64,000 nt of DNA from Chloroflexi bacterium 54-19 (GCA_001898225.1 MKTJ01000056.1:1-64000), one strand, 5' to 3'. Numbered from the stretch's first letter, positions 41,001 to 50,915 are shown. The notes: generated from the sequence alone by a model not told the origin. Numbers and translations are program-made.

Positions 41001-41679
41001 AATGTACACCCGCCTGGTTCAATCAACTATCCCAAATTGCAATATTTCTTACGCTCATAATGGGCTTCAGGCTGTAAAATTTGTGCAAAACCGGCGGCCG
41101 GACCTGATATTGCTTGATTTGATGATGCCGGAGTTGGATGGCTTTGGTACCCTGGAAGTACTCAGAGGAAACCCTGCGACCCGTGATATTCCTGTTATTG
41201 TACTCAGTGACAGAGCCCTGACTGAAGAGGAAATGGGGCGACTAAATCAACAAAGCGTAGTAATGGTACTTGAGAAGGGTGTAATCAGCGCTGAGGAAAC
41301 CATAACCCAGCTAGGGAAAGTTTTGGATCGTACCAACCGCCCCGGTTCTGCGCCGCAACTACTGGTTCGCCGGGCCATTGCTTATATCCACGCTAATTTT
41401 GCTCAACCGATTACTCGTGAACTTTTAGCCCAATATCTCTCGGTAAATGAAAATTATCTCTCCACCTGTTTTCAACAAGAAACCGGCATTAGCCCTTTGA
41501 CCTTTCTCAACCGGTTCCGGATTAAAAAAGCCTGTGAGTTGTTAGAGCAGCCTGACCAGACCGTAACGGAGGTTGCTCTGGCAGTAGGCTTCTCGGATAT
41601 TGGTTATTTCAGCCGAGTTTTCCAACGTGAGGTTGGAAAATCGCCAAGCGCCTACCGGCGAAGTCACCGATTACATTAA
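38086..41679 (+). CDS. Hybrid one-polypeptide regulator: LacI-type ligand-binding domain, histidine kinase, REC, AraC HTH
   Basis: TIGVLVGYPVYRSNTLSHIL...FISVNDPVAADAQIPPFTTVHL (LacI-like), FLSMVSHELRSPLSVIVG (H-box), GYGGFGLGLAISRHLVELHGG, ILMVDDDLSILEMY...LILLDLMMPELDGFG, C-terminal AraC HTH with GISPLTFLNRFRIKKACELL; no TM segment evident. ORF track gives 38077. Confidence 0.92.
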   Translation: MHLPRTIGVLVGYPVYRSNTLSHILRSTFQGILASAKEYNCNILIGCGLDSPLHPDQRISAGPVLSPQTSFVPVGSWNTDGLIVLPSVRPYFFSQYLDELNLNGFPMVFTQLDNRGTSVVLDSMGGLFQAVEHLWQHGHRRIAYIAGFKNGIGDSLLRLEGFRTAMKSFGSVADPNLIAYGEHSVSGGRAAMAQLLNYSQSFTALIVGNFESAVGAMQVLKEAGYRVPEDLAFISVNDPVAADAQIPPFTTVHLQTFEQGYEAVDLLVKTIEGNPPVPKTVQIPAQLVIRRSCGCQPYQSEGVKIVSPPLAPAAITEPVMTKSQLANLMTRAAQAKSYRLNQQELTRWFLLLIDSFLMSAGNGSEASFLTTLLDILHYVQTVGDGPYLLQSAVSVLTQFYSTLTINPDDPGSIEFGYQLIDKARQVIIEHERQYEALSLVELQAVADRFGTMTAQLLAASNPAQVLKILETSLPDVGIQDFQIAMFEPLQEDEEDDDIVGKSTLLALDPSSAGLKYRPFLTRSFPPGDLYPAGEPYSLLLTPLMLQEKQIGFIAYDTGNIDLCGAITRNVSAALLNCKLYNEAADGRKLAEEADQLKTKFLSMVSHELRSPLSVIVGLSELILREHSEGKPAPRQDLERINASAQHLGLLIRDVLDLSTNQAGQLRLSLEPVNLVEALQPVLVTVGQLARDKGLSWQLTIPDQPAMVLGDRTRLRQVVLNLVSNAIKFTANGSIKLVVEITGEQVSVWVRDTGIGISSAEQNSIFDEFSQSERTASRGYGGFGLGLAISRHLVELHGGTINVSSSGVEGEGATFWFTLPLLEQQEATESAQPGRPLVVVVTNETNSKNIEGIKVALHSQDLEVVVYPPAEMAQWQLRLAAAPPEAILVDQRLSATAGWDVFRGLQNYPATQNIPAFSFSWPGTVDSSLVIKLGHSGPSLDLAQFKQLLSAPPVATPAFPTILMVDDDLSILEMYTRLVQSTIPNCNISYAHNGLQAVKFVQNRRPDLILLDLMMPELDGFGTLEVLRGNPATRDIPVIVLSDRALTEEEMGRLNQQSVVMVLEKGVISAEETITQLGKVLDRTNRPGSAPQLLVRRAIAYIHANFAQPITRELLAQYLSVNENYLSTCFQQETGISPLTFLNRFRIKKACELLEQPDQTVTEVALAVGFSDIGYFSRVFQREVGKSPSAYRRSHRLH

Positions 41680-41858
41680 GAATTGCTATTTCGTGCGGTT
41701 CAGCTTGGTTGCGGATAACCATGTTTCACCTTTTCCTATTACACTCAAGATCAACTTCTTTTTTACTACCTGTATTACTCCTTAAATTAACTATACTGAG
41801 TTTTGTGCAAGTGAAACTGAGATTTGTCCAAGACAGTTAGGTTTTTATCTGGCACTAT

Positions 41859-42245
41859 GTGTCTATGGACACACAACGCTTATCTTACCTTCTATTATTA
41901 GAAGATGAACCACAATTTAAATATCTAATTCAGCGTTATGCCGTCAGAAGCGGGTTAGAGCTGCTGAATACTTCAAAAGACAGCGAAATCTTACCGCTGG
42001 CTATGCAGTGGCAACCGAAAGCGGTTATTGTGGATATTGACACGCCTGGCCTGGATATTGCTAAAGTGCTGGGCGAATTGCGCTCAGATACGATAGCCCG
42101 GCAAATTCCAATCATTGTGTGTTCTTCGTCCGAGGTGACCCTTAACAGGTGGGGGTTGGAAGTTGACGGCAGTTGGCTTAAGCCGGTACTGTACGACGAT
42201 TTCACGAATACTCTTGCCGATATTGGGATTTATACAACTACTTAA
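41859..42245 (+). CDS. Stand-alone response-regulator receiver-like protein
   Basis: LLLEDEPQFKYLIQ, AVIVDIDTPGLD, IPIIVCSS, WLKPV. Confidence 0.75.
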   Translation: MSMDTQRLSYLLLLEDEPQFKYLIQRYAVRSGLELLNTSKDSEILPLAMQWQPKAVIVDIDTPGLDIAKVLGELRSDTIARQIPIIVCSSSEVTLNRWGLEVDGSWLKPVLYDDFTNTLADIGIYTTT

Positions 42246-42387
42246 CCTAACAGACAAATAAAACCTAACGCCTTTTGTCAAAAAAACTAAATTCTGGTTA
42301 TTAACGTCTCTGTTGACAGGTACGTTTTGAAAGGTAATACCTGTTCAAGCTAAGTTTGCTATACCAATTTTCAAGGAGGAGAAGAGT

Positions 42388-43827
42388 ATGTCTGAGGAGA
42401 CAGCTAAAAGATTGAACCGGCGTAGATTTATCGCCTTGACCGGCGGCGCTTTAACGGCTGCCGCTATACTCGCCGCCTGCGGCGATAACACGCCCACTTC
42501 CGGCACTGTGGCGACTACCGCAGCTACCAATGCTACTACGGCCGCCAGCGCTGCCACTACCGCCGCCGGTGCTGCTACTACCGCTGCCACAACCGCGGCT
42601 TCGGCCACTACGGCTGCGGCTAATGTAGCCCCGAATGGCATAAAACTGGTCTTACTGAACCAGTCGCGCGGCCAGGCCGCGGCCCTGGAAGCCCTCGCCA
42701 AGACCTATCTGGCTCAAACCGGCGTCGAAGTCACCATTAACACAGCCGGCCCCACCGATTACCTCCAGAAGTTACAGGCCAGCTCCCAATCCGGTGACAT
42801 GCCCGATATGTACTCTGCCCTGGCTAAATACAACGATATGGCTCCGTATTACAAAGCCGGTTGGGCCATGAATTTGCAACCGGAAATGGACAAAGGCTGG
42901 AGCAAAAACTTCTCCTCCTCGGTGCTCAAGCAGATAACCTGGAAGGAGGGCAACCCTCAGGGCCTCCAACCGGGGATTTACGGGGCCCCTTGGGAGATAA
43001 ATACCTATGCCGTTCTGGGTAACCCGACCATCTTTAAGAAAGCCGGACTGGACCTGAGTACGCCACCGGCGACCATGCCTGAATTCATTGACCAGTTGAA
43101 GAAGATTAATAATTCGAAGAGCGCCCCGTTCTTGCTGGCTTCCTCGAATACGGCTCTGTTCATCCAGCATTATGTCTCTAACTTTTTAACCGATGACGAG
43201 ATCAGCCAGACCTTCGGCGGTAAGCTACCCTGGAAGTCCGATGCCTGGCGAAATGCCCTGCAACTTATCGTTGACCTGCGCGACGCCGGGGCTATCGCCA
43301 ATAACGCCCTGCCTACCGGTTCAAGCGATAACGCCACCGGCGAGAAGGAATTCTTTAACGTGCAGGATCTTGCTACTTACTACGACAGCGCCGTAAGCAT
43401 TTCGGTAGCAAAAACGACTGCCCCTGACTTCACCACCTTTATTTCATTTCCGCTTCCAAAGGCCGGCAACGGCAAACTCGAACCTCGCTCAGTCGGCGGC
43501 TTTGGTAGAGGCATGGCGATCAACCCGAAAGGTAAGCACCCCGATGAGGCGCTGAAATTCATTAAATGGATGACTGATCCGGCTCAAGAGAAGCAAATGT
43601 TTGATACGGTTCCTTTGCTTCCGGCCAATCCCAACGCCTTAGATACGTCGAAGCTTTCCCCGCAGGTAACCGGGTTCTCCTCGCTTGTCGATAAGACCCA
43701 GGTTATAAGCAACCCTCTAAAGGCGCAGGTGAACGAAGCGATGCAAAAAGGCATTCAGAGCCTGGTTCTCAAGGAGAAGAGTGTTGACCAGGTTCTCGAC
43801 GACCTGGAAGCAGCTCAAAGGAGTTAG
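42388..43827 (+). CDS. ABC transporter sugar-binding lipoprotein (family 1)
   Basis: RRRFIALTGGALTAAAILAACG lipobox, Ala/Thr linker, SBP_bac_1-like body; followed by two permease genes. Confidence 0.92.
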   Translation: MSEETAKRLNRRRFIALTGGALTAAAILAACGDNTPTSGTVATTAATNATTAASAATTAAGAATTAATTAASATTAAANVAPNGIKLVLLNQSRGQAAALEALAKTYLAQTGVEVTINTAGPTDYLQKLQASSQSGDMPDMYSALAKYNDMAPYYKAGWAMNLQPEMDKGWSKNFSSSVLKQITWKEGNPQGLQPGIYGAPWEINTYAVLGNPTIFKKAGLDLSTPPATMPEFIDQLKKINNSKSAPFLLASSNTALFIQHYVSNFLTDDEISQTFGGKLPWKSDAWRNALQLIVDLRDAGAIANNALPTGSSDNATGEKEFFNVQDLATYYDSAVSISVAKTTAPDFTTFISFPLPKAGNGKLEPRSVGGFGRGMAINPKGKHPDEALKFIKWMTDPAQEKQMFDTVPLLPANPNALDTSKLSPQVTGFSSLVDKTQVISNPLKAQVNEAMQKGIQSLVLKEKSVDQVLDDLEAAQRS

Positions 43828-43829
43828 TG

Positions 43830-44759
43830 ATGGCTAGCACCCCAATCGCCGGCAAGGCAAAACCGCGATCCTTTGCTTCCAAACCCCGTCACAGGAGGCG
43901 GGGTTTGGAAGCTTACCTCTTTCTGCTCCCGGCCCTGGTCCTCATCGGAGTATTCACCCTTATCCCGTTCGTACAGGGGATTGTACTGAGCTTCCAGAGT
44001 TGGGACGGGGTTAGCACCGATACCCCCTTCGTCGGCCTTGATAACTACCTGCGGGTTTTCCAGGATAACATCTTCTGGAGTTCGATGCTTAACGCCGTCA
44101 TCTTCGGGGCGGTCGGCCTGGTTATTGGGGGTGCCGTCTCCCTTGGAATGGCGATGGCGGTCAATAAGGCCAAACGCTTTTCGGCTTTCTTCCGCACCGT
44201 CTACTACGTGCCCGGGGTCTTCTCCGTCGTAGTGGTTGGGATGATGTTCTCCTGGCTGCTCGACCCGCGGATCGGTATTCTCAACCGTTTCCTGGGGGCA
44301 ATCGGTCTGGACGCCTTGCAGCACAACTGGCTCAACGAACCTGACACCGCAGTCTGGGCGGTGGCAGCGGTCTTTGTCTGGTACCACTGGGGCTTCGGCT
44401 TTCTCCTTTTCCTGGCCGGCTTGCAGGATATTCCGAAGGAATATTACGAAGCGGCCGAACTGGACGGGGCCTCGCCCTGGGCCCGGTTCCGCTACATTAC
44501 CTGGCCGGACCTGGCCCCCGTCACTACGATTGTCAGTATTCTCACCCTGCTGGGCGGGCTGAAGATCTTCGGTACTGTCCTGGTACTGACCAACGGCGGC
44601 CCCGGCTACCACACCGAGGTACCGACCCTGCGTATTTACAAGGAAGCCTTTCAATTCCATCGTTACGGTTCGGCCGCGGCGATGTCGGTCATCTTCGGGT
44701 TAGGGCTGGTGGCGCTCTCGCTATTTCAACTCTGGATCTCGCGCCGTTCCAATGCGTGA
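43830..44759 (+). CDS. ABC sugar transporter permease (MalF-like)
   Basis: LFLLPALVLIGVFTLIPFVQGI; EYYEAAELDGASPWARFRYITWPDLAPV EAA motif. Confidence 0.93.
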   Translation: MASTPIAGKAKPRSFASKPRHRRRGLEAYLFLLPALVLIGVFTLIPFVQGIVLSFQSWDGVSTDTPFVGLDNYLRVFQDNIFWSSMLNAVIFGAVGLVIGGAVSLGMAMAVNKAKRFSAFFRTVYYVPGVFSVVVVGMMFSWLLDPRIGILNRFLGAIGLDALQHNWLNEPDTAVWAVAAVFVWYHWGFGFLLFLAGLQDIPKEYYEAAELDGASPWARFRYITWPDLAPVTTIVSILTLLGGLKIFGTVLVLTNGGPGYHTEVPTLRIYKEAFQFHRYGSAAAMSVIFGLGLVALSLFQLWISRRSNA

Positions 44760-44786
44760 TGGGATCAGGAAGAGAGGACAGAAAAA

Positions 44787-45695
44787 ATGCAACAACCCCC
44801 CAAAATATCAGCACCGCCCCGGGCTCTTCGCGTTGATTTCCACTCATCAAGGGGCAACCAGCTAACGAGCAAGGCTCGCATTTTTACCAGGCGCTTTGCT
44901 TTCTACGCTCTGCTGGTGCTGGTAGCTTTCGTGGCGCTCTTTCCCATCGTCTCGGTGCTGTTAGGTTCAGTCCAAAAAGCCCAGGAACTTTACAGTGGGA
45001 GCAGCTTTTTCCCGACCACTTTCGAGTGGAACAACTACGTCACTGCCTGGAACGATGGGAATTTCAAGACGTTTCTGCCCAACAGTTTGTTCTACACGGT
45101 GATTGCGGTGATTGGCATCTTGATAGTGGCGAGCATGGCCGGTTATGCCCTTGCCCGTATCGAATTTCCGGGCAGCAAAGTGGTAATGTTCCTGATTCTC
45201 GCCATCATGATTATTCCGGCACCCGCCTCGTTCATCGCAGTCTACAAAGTGCTGGTTAATATGCACCTGGCAAACACCCGCCAGGGCTATATCCTGGTGT
45301 TGATCGCCGAGGGGCTGCCTCTTTCGATTATGATTATGCGCAGTTTCTTCGTGCGCCAGCCGAAGGAGTTGGAGGAAGCAGCGGTTCTTGACGGCAGTTC
45401 GTCCTTCGGTGTTTTCTGGCGGATCATGCTACCGCTGGCACGGCCCGGCCTGGCGGCGGTAGCGGTTATTGAGGCCCTGCATGTCTGGAATGAATACCTG
45501 CTAGCGCTGGTTATTTTCAACGACGATAGCCTGATGCCGGTGCAGCGGGGCCTGACCCGGTTCGTTTCGGCGGAAACACCCCAGACAAACATCCTGCTGG
45601 CGGCGACGGCGATCTCAGTGCTGCCGATCATCGTGCTCTATCTCTTCGCCCAGCGCAACATCACCCAGGGAATCGCGGAAGGGGCCGTCAAATAG
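44787..45695 (+). CDS. ABC sugar transporter permease (MalG-like)
   Basis: PKELEEAAVLDGSSSFGVFWRIMLPLARPGLAAV EAA motif; six TM segments. Confidence 0.93.
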   Translation: MQQPPKISAPPRALRVDFHSSRGNQLTSKARIFTRRFAFYALLVLVAFVALFPIVSVLLGSVQKAQELYSGSSFFPTTFEWNNYVTAWNDGNFKTFLPNSLFYTVIAVIGILIVASMAGYALARIEFPGSKVVMFLILAIMIIPAPASFIAVYKVLVNMHLANTRQGYILVLIAEGLPLSIMIMRSFFVRQPKELEEAAVLDGSSSFGVFWRIMLPLARPGLAAVAVIEALHVWNEYLLALVIFNDDSLMPVQRGLTRFVSAETPQTNILLAATAISVLPIIVLYLFAQRNITQGIAEGAVK

Positions 45696-45735
45696 GAATA
45701 AAGGCCATTCGCCTTCCGTTAAGGACTTTTACACA

Positions 45736-46839
45736 ATGAAAATTGAACGAATCGAGACTTACCTTGCTCCGCAAGTGGCGGTGGTCCGCATAATTACGGA
45801 CGATGGCGTGGTAGGTACCGGGCAGACCTCGCCGTATATGGCAGATATAACGGTTGATGTATTACACAAGATGGTCGCCCCATTTTTCCTGGGCCAGGAC
45901 CCCTGGCAACTTGAGCGCCTGGTAGAAAAGTGCCTGGCGCATCACTACAAGTTTCACGGCTCGTTCCTCTGCCGGGCGCTGTGCGGGGTTGACACGGCCC
46001 TATGGGATCTCCTGGGTAAAGTCACCGGCCAGCCTGTCTATAAACTCCTCGGCGGGGCGGCCCGTCAGGAGGTGCCAATGTACGCATCCAGCATGAGCCG
46101 GAAAATCACGCCTGAGCAGGAGGCGCAGCGTCTGGCCGACCTCGTGAGCAGCCAGGGATTCCGGGGTGTCAAGGTGCGGATTGGCCAGGTGATGGGCCAG
46201 GATACAGACGCTGCCCCCAGGCGAACCGAACAGATGATTCCCCTGATACGAGAGGCGCTGGGTGAGGATTTAACCATCCGGGCAGATGCCAACGGAGGAT
46301 TCTCGGTGCCACGGGCAATTGCGGTCGGCCGGTTGCTGGAAAAGTACCGGTACTTCCACTTCGAGGAACCCTGCCCCTTCCCTGAAATTGAAAATACGGC
46401 CCAGGTGGCGGCGGCGCTTGATATAGCGGTGGCCGGAGGAGAGCAGGACCATTCCCTTGAGCAGTTCAACCGGATGATCCGGCTGGGCACGGTGGACATA
46501 GTGCAACCCGACATCGGTTATATCGGCGGTCTCAGCCGGGCCCGCAAAGTCGCCCAACTCGCCGAGATGGCCGGAATACCCTGTACCCCGCATTGCGCCA
46601 ACCGGTCGCTATTGCAGGTCTTTACCTTACACCTGGCGAAGGCCATGCCAGCCTGCTACCAGGACCAGGAGTGGAGCATCGAGGACAACCAGACCTGGGC
46701 CGATGAAATCTATGAGCCGGTACTGCAAGTCACTAACGGGGTCATACCCGTTTCAGACCGGCCTGGCTGGGGGATCGAAATTGTGCCAGCCTTTTTGAAG
46801 CGAGCAGAACGGCGCGTGTCGCAGGCGGCCGGTGGCTAA
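45736..46839 (+). CDS. Mandelate racemase/muconate lactonizing enzyme family (enolase superfamily) protein
   Basis: ALCGVDTALWDLLGKVTGQPVYKLLGG, FRGVKVRIG, IRADANGGFS, FEEPCPFPE, QPDIGYIGG. Confidence 0.92.
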   Translation: MKIERIETYLAPQVAVVRIITDDGVVGTGQTSPYMADITVDVLHKMVAPFFLGQDPWQLERLVEKCLAHHYKFHGSFLCRALCGVDTALWDLLGKVTGQPVYKLLGGAARQEVPMYASSMSRKITPEQEAQRLADLVSSQGFRGVKVRIGQVMGQDTDAAPRRTEQMIPLIREALGEDLTIRADANGGFSVPRAIAVGRLLEKYRYFHFEEPCPFPEIENTAQVAAALDIAVAGGEQDHSLEQFNRMIRLGTVDIVQPDIGYIGGLSRARKVAQLAEMAGIPCTPHCANRSLLQVFTLHLAKAMPACYQDQEWSIEDNQTWADEIYEPVLQVTNGVIPVSDRPGWGIEIVPAFLKRAERRVSQAAGG

Positions 46840-46898
46840 TCCGCCCTGCCCTTATTCATTCGTGTGTGGGATTTTTTCTAAGGAGGGTTTTAGTAGAC

Positions 46899-48965
46899 AT
46901 GGGAAACTGGTGGCACGAGCAGCCTTTGCGCCTGGTCCAGACAAATTTACAGGAGAGCGACATCCGGCGCAACCCGCGTGAGATCGTCCGCGAGGTGGCG
47001 GCCTTTGATGCAAACGCGATTCTTTTCAGCGTTGGCGGGATTGTTTCTTTTTATCCATCAAAACTGCCTTTTCAGACGCCTTCACCCCTTCTGAGTAGCG
47101 ACATTGACTTTGTAGGCGAGGCCAGGGACGAGGCCCGCAAGCTGGGCCTGCGCTTTATCGCCCGGCTCGACCTGAGCAAATGTCATAAGCATGTATTTGA
47201 TCACCACCCGGAATGGTTCTTCCGGCGCGCGGATGGCAAGCCGCAGGTCTATAACGGTCTTTACTCTACCTGCGTAAACGGCGGCTACTATCGGGCCTAC
47301 TCCTTCGAGATTATAAATGAAATCATCGAACGATACGACGTGGACGGCCTGTTCTTTAACATGTTCGGCTATCAGCCGCGCGACTACAGCGGCACCGACC
47401 ACGGCATCTGCCAGTGCGTGAATTGTCGCAGCCGCTTCCGCGAGATGTTCGGGCGGGAGTTACCCACCGTGGAAAACCCCAACGACCCCAATTATCTTGA
47501 TTATCTATCCTTCAAGGAGATCACGAGCCGCGAGGCTGCTCAACAAGTCGGCGACTATATCCACACCCGCAAGCCCGGTATTGCTTTCAGCACTTACAGC
47601 ATCCACGGCACCGACCTGGTGCGGAGTGAGGCTAACACGGCGGTAGACCGACCCTTACCGCTCTGGCAGTACTCGGCCAGCGATAACGTCAAGCGGGCCC
47701 AGCATACCTACCCCCACAAGCGGTCGCTGAATACAGCCGTTTACTTCCTGGATATTCCCTACCGTTTCGCCGAGGTCTCCGCCGATCTGACCTCGCTGCG
47801 GCTGGCGCAGAATGTAATTCACAGCGCGCCCCTCGACCTTTACGTGCTCGGTACGCTTGACCAGCCCAATCGAAGCGGCCTTAAGTCAGCCCAGGAAATC
47901 TTTTCTTTCCAGGCTAAACACGAGCAAGAGTACCAGGGTCTGACCTCGCTGGCCCAGGTATGCCTGCTCTATCCGCATCGCAGCTTCCCGTACGGCAAAA
48001 GCAGCGAAACGGCCTACCGGGGCATGTTCCGGCTGCTTACCGAAAACCACATCCCGTTCGATTGTGTCCACGAGCACCGGCTGACCGAAGAAGACGCCAA
48101 CGAATTCCTGGCAAAATATAAACTGCTGATCTTGCCAGGAGCCGCTCTTTTAAGCGACCGACAGAGCGAGGTAATTGACTCTTTTGTGGCAACCGGTGGC
48201 AAGGTGCTGGCTACGGGCGAGACAGGTTTCTATACCGAAACAGGCCGCCCCCGCCCCGAAAATAGCCTGAAAAGTCTTGGCGCAAGCCGGGTAGAGCTAA
48301 CCCGCTCTGATATGCGTTCAGCCTATTTTCGTATCCATGACCAGCATGACCCCGGCCTTAACCGTCACTTTCCGCTGGATAAAGCCCGCCACTTTAATGA
48401 AACTGACCTTATATTTCTTGACGGTAATTACCTTTACTTGCCGGTAAAGGAGGAAGCGGAAAAGTGGCTAAGCCTTATCCCACCTACGACCTACGGCCCG
48501 CCGGAAAAGGTGTTCAGCGATGCGGAAGAAACGGATTGGCCGGGAGTAATCTTCTACCGGTATGGCCGGGGGACCAGCGCCTACCTGCCCTGGCAAGTGG
48601 ACGCGCTCTACTACCGGTTTAGCTCACCCGGCCACACCGCGCTGCTGCTGGCGGTACTGGATAGCCTGACTGGTGGCGACCGGCAACTGGTTTCAAACGC
48701 GCATCCGAGTGTTGAAATAGCCCTCCTGGCCCGCAAGGATGGCGCATATATGCTCAATCTGGCGAATGCCAGCGGTCACGGCGGTACCGCTATTTTCCCA
48801 CCTATTCCGATGCGTGACCTGGTAGTAAAAATTGCCTTACCGCAACCGGTCACGACTGCCTGTTCGCTGAAACAGGGCCGCCCGGTCGAACTCTGGCGAG
48901 AGCAAGGCTATACCTGTGTGCGGGTGGGCCAGCTCGAACTTTTTGACTCGATCATTTTACGCTAA
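46899..48965 (+). CDS. Glycoside-hydrolase-like protein (GHL6 / beta-galactosidase trimerisation-like)
   Basis: YYRAYSFEIINEIIERYDVDGLFFNMFGYQPRDYSGTDHGICQCVNCRSRF; SD AAGGAGG upstream of ATG 46899. Confidence 0.7.
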   Translation: MGNWWHEQPLRLVQTNLQESDIRRNPREIVREVAAFDANAILFSVGGIVSFYPSKLPFQTPSPLLSSDIDFVGEARDEARKLGLRFIARLDLSKCHKHVFDHHPEWFFRRADGKPQVYNGLYSTCVNGGYYRAYSFEIINEIIERYDVDGLFFNMFGYQPRDYSGTDHGICQCVNCRSRFREMFGRELPTVENPNDPNYLDYLSFKEITSREAAQQVGDYIHTRKPGIAFSTYSIHGTDLVRSEANTAVDRPLPLWQYSASDNVKRAQHTYPHKRSLNTAVYFLDIPYRFAEVSADLTSLRLAQNVIHSAPLDLYVLGTLDQPNRSGLKSAQEIFSFQAKHEQEYQGLTSLAQVCLLYPHRSFPYGKSSETAYRGMFRLLTENHIPFDCVHEHRLTEEDANEFLAKYKLLILPGAALLSDRQSEVIDSFVATGGKVLATGETGFYTETGRPRPENSLKSLGASRVELTRSDMRSAYFRIHDQHDPGLNRHFPLDKARHFNETDLIFLDGNYLYLPVKEEAEKWLSLIPPTTYGPPEKVFSDAEETDWPGVIFYRYGRGTSAYLPWQVDALYYRFSSPGHTALLLAVLDSLTGGDRQLVSNAHPSVEIALLARKDGAYMLNLANASGHGGTAIFPPIPMRDLVVKIALPQPVTTACSLKQGRPVELWREQGYTCVRVGQLELFDSIILR

Positions 48966-48999
48966 AGAAGGCACGGGTAGGGAGGGAGATAGATTAAAC

Positions 49000-49959
49000 A
49001 TGGCGACTTCACAGAGAAACGTTTTTATCTGGGGACAAAAGCCGGACGAGGAGCAGATGGTACAGCTGCGGAGGGCTGCCCCTGAGGCTAGAATCTGCGT
49101 GTTCGACAACCGGGCGGAGATGGAAGCCCAAATCGAGGAAGCGGAAATCATCGCGGGAAACGTCCGCCCTGAAGCCCTGGCCCGTGCAACGCGCTTGCGC
49201 TGGGTCCATAGTTGGGCTGCCGGACCGGACGCCCAGCTTTACCCTGAGTTTGTAGCAAGCCCGGTCTTGCTGACCAGTAGCAAGGGAAACGGGGCCATCC
49301 CGCTGGCCGAGCATGCCATTATGCTCATGCTCATGCTGAACCGGGACGCGCTGCGCTGGCTCCGCGCCCAGTCCGAACAGCGCTGGGACCGGTTCAACCA
49401 CGGCGAACTTACGGGGCTGACCTGTGGAATTATTGGGCTTGGGAATGCCGGGCTGGACCTAGCTGCCAAAGCAAAAGCTTTTCACATGCGGGTAATTGGC
49501 ATACGCCGAACCACCATAGCAACCACTTCCGACCTTGTAGACGAGCTTTACCCTCACGAACGCCTGCACGACTTTTTGGCCGCGTCCGATTTCGTAGTTG
49601 TAACAGCCCCGCTTACTCCCCAGACCGTGGGTATGCTGGGCGAAGCCGAATTCCGTAGCATGAAGCGGAGTGCCTATTACATCTGCTTCTCGCGAGGCGG
49701 TATCGCCGACGATGCAGCCCTGCTGCGCGCCCTTAATGAAGGCTGGATCGCCGGGGCCGGGTTAGATGCGCACAGCGAAGAACCGCTCCCGCCGGATAGT
49801 CCGTTCTGGACGGCGCCGAACACGATTGTTACTCCGCATAACGGCGCGACTACGCCGCTCACCCCCAGGCGTGGTTTTGATATTTTTGTAGAAAATCTTG
49901 AGCGCTACATTTCCGGCCAGCCTTTGAATAATCTCGTAGACAAACAGGCCGGATACTGA
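49000..49959 (+). CDS. D-2-hydroxyacid dehydrogenase
   Basis: LTGLTCGIIGLGNAGLDLAAKAKAFHMRVIGIRR, VVVTAPLTPQTVGML, YYICFSRGGIADDAALLRALNEGWIAGAGLD. Confidence 0.9.
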   Translation: MATSQRNVFIWGQKPDEEQMVQLRRAAPEARICVFDNRAEMEAQIEEAEIIAGNVRPEALARATRLRWVHSWAAGPDAQLYPEFVASPVLLTSSKGNGAIPLAEHAIMLMLMLNRDALRWLRAQSEQRWDRFNHGELTGLTCGIIGLGNAGLDLAAKAKAFHMRVIGIRRTTIATTSDLVDELYPHERLHDFLAASDFVVVTAPLTPQTVGMLGEAEFRSMKRSAYYICFSRGGIADDAALLRALNEGWIAGAGLDAHSEEPLPPDSPFWTAPNTIVTPHNGATTPLTPRRGFDIFVENLERYISGQPLNNLVDKQAGY

Positions 49960-50000
49960 GTTAATTGAAGGTGCTGGCTTGTAGAGAGGTGTGAAAGATA

Positions 50001-50897
50001 ATGTTGGAAAGAATCGGCTTCATTGGCCTGGGTATTATGGGCAAGCCTATGGCCCGCAATTTACTGAAGGCAGGATACTCCGTCACCGTATATAACCGTT
50101 CCCGGCCAGCCGTAGACGAGTTGGTGGAGGAAGGTGCGGCGGCAGCGGAATCTCCCCAGGAAATCGCCAAAAACAGCGAAGTGGTTATTACAATGCTGCC
50201 CGACGGGCCGGACGTAGAGGAAGCAGTGTTAGGGCTGGACGGTCTGTTGGCGGGTGCTAATAGGTGGCTCTTGATCATCGATATGAGCACGATTTCGCCC
50301 GGCGCTGCAAAACGGTTAGCGGAAGCAGCCCGTGAACGGGGCGTGGGTATGTTGGATGCGCCGGTGAGCGGAGGAGATAAAGGGGCTATCGCAGGCACGT
50401 TGTCAATAATGGTAGGTGGCAACGAGGACGACTTCAAGCGGGCCATGCCAATATTTGAAGCGGTGGGCAAAACGATCACTTACTGTGGGAGCAGCGGGGC
50501 CGGTCAGACCGTGAAAGCCTGTAACCAGGTCGCGGTCGCCCTTCACTACGCCGCCGCCTCGGAGGCGTTGGTGCTGGGGGCTAAAGCCGGGGTCGCGCCA
50601 GAGGTTATTCTTAAAGTGCTGGGAGGGGGGCTTGCCCAAAGCCGGGTAATGGACATGCGTGGCCCGGCCATGAGCCAGCACCAATTCACGCCAGGCTTCA
50701 AAGCTAGACTTCACAGCAAAGATTTGCGGATCATTATGGAGACTGCCCGCGAGTATGGTGCCACGTTACCCTTTGCCGCCCTGGCCGACCAGTTATACAC
50801 GGCCCTTGTGCAGAATGGCGGCGGCGAACTGGACCACTCGGCGCTCCTGACAGTTATTGAAAAATTATCCAACGGTAGTATAGGAGATACTCAATAA
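50001..50897 (+). CDS. Beta-hydroxyacid dehydrogenase (2-hydroxy-3-oxopropionate reductase-like)
   Basis: IGFIGLGIMGKPMARNLLKAGYSVTVYNRS, DAPVSGGDKGAIAGTLSIMVGG, GSSGAGQTVKACNQ. Confidence 0.93.
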   Translation: MLERIGFIGLGIMGKPMARNLLKAGYSVTVYNRSRPAVDELVEEGAAAAESPQEIAKNSEVVITMLPDGPDVEEAVLGLDGLLAGANRWLLIIDMSTISPGAAKRLAEAARERGVGMLDAPVSGGDKGAIAGTLSIMVGGNEDDFKRAMPIFEAVGKTITYCGSSGAGQTVKACNQVAVALHYAAASEALVLGAKAGVAPEVILKVLGGGLAQSRVMDMRGPAMSQHQFTPGFKARLHSKDLRIIMETAREYGATLPFAALADQLYTALVQNGGGELDHSALLTVIEKLSNGSIGDTQ

Positions 50898-50915
50898 ATA
50901 TAGGGTACATATGTT

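Noticed and set aside
43824-44660. 278-aa antisense ORF on the minus strand opposite the ABC permease
   Set aside because: The plus-strand ORF is a clear MalF-like permease; the antisense product is low-complexity charged sequence typical of a shadow ORF.
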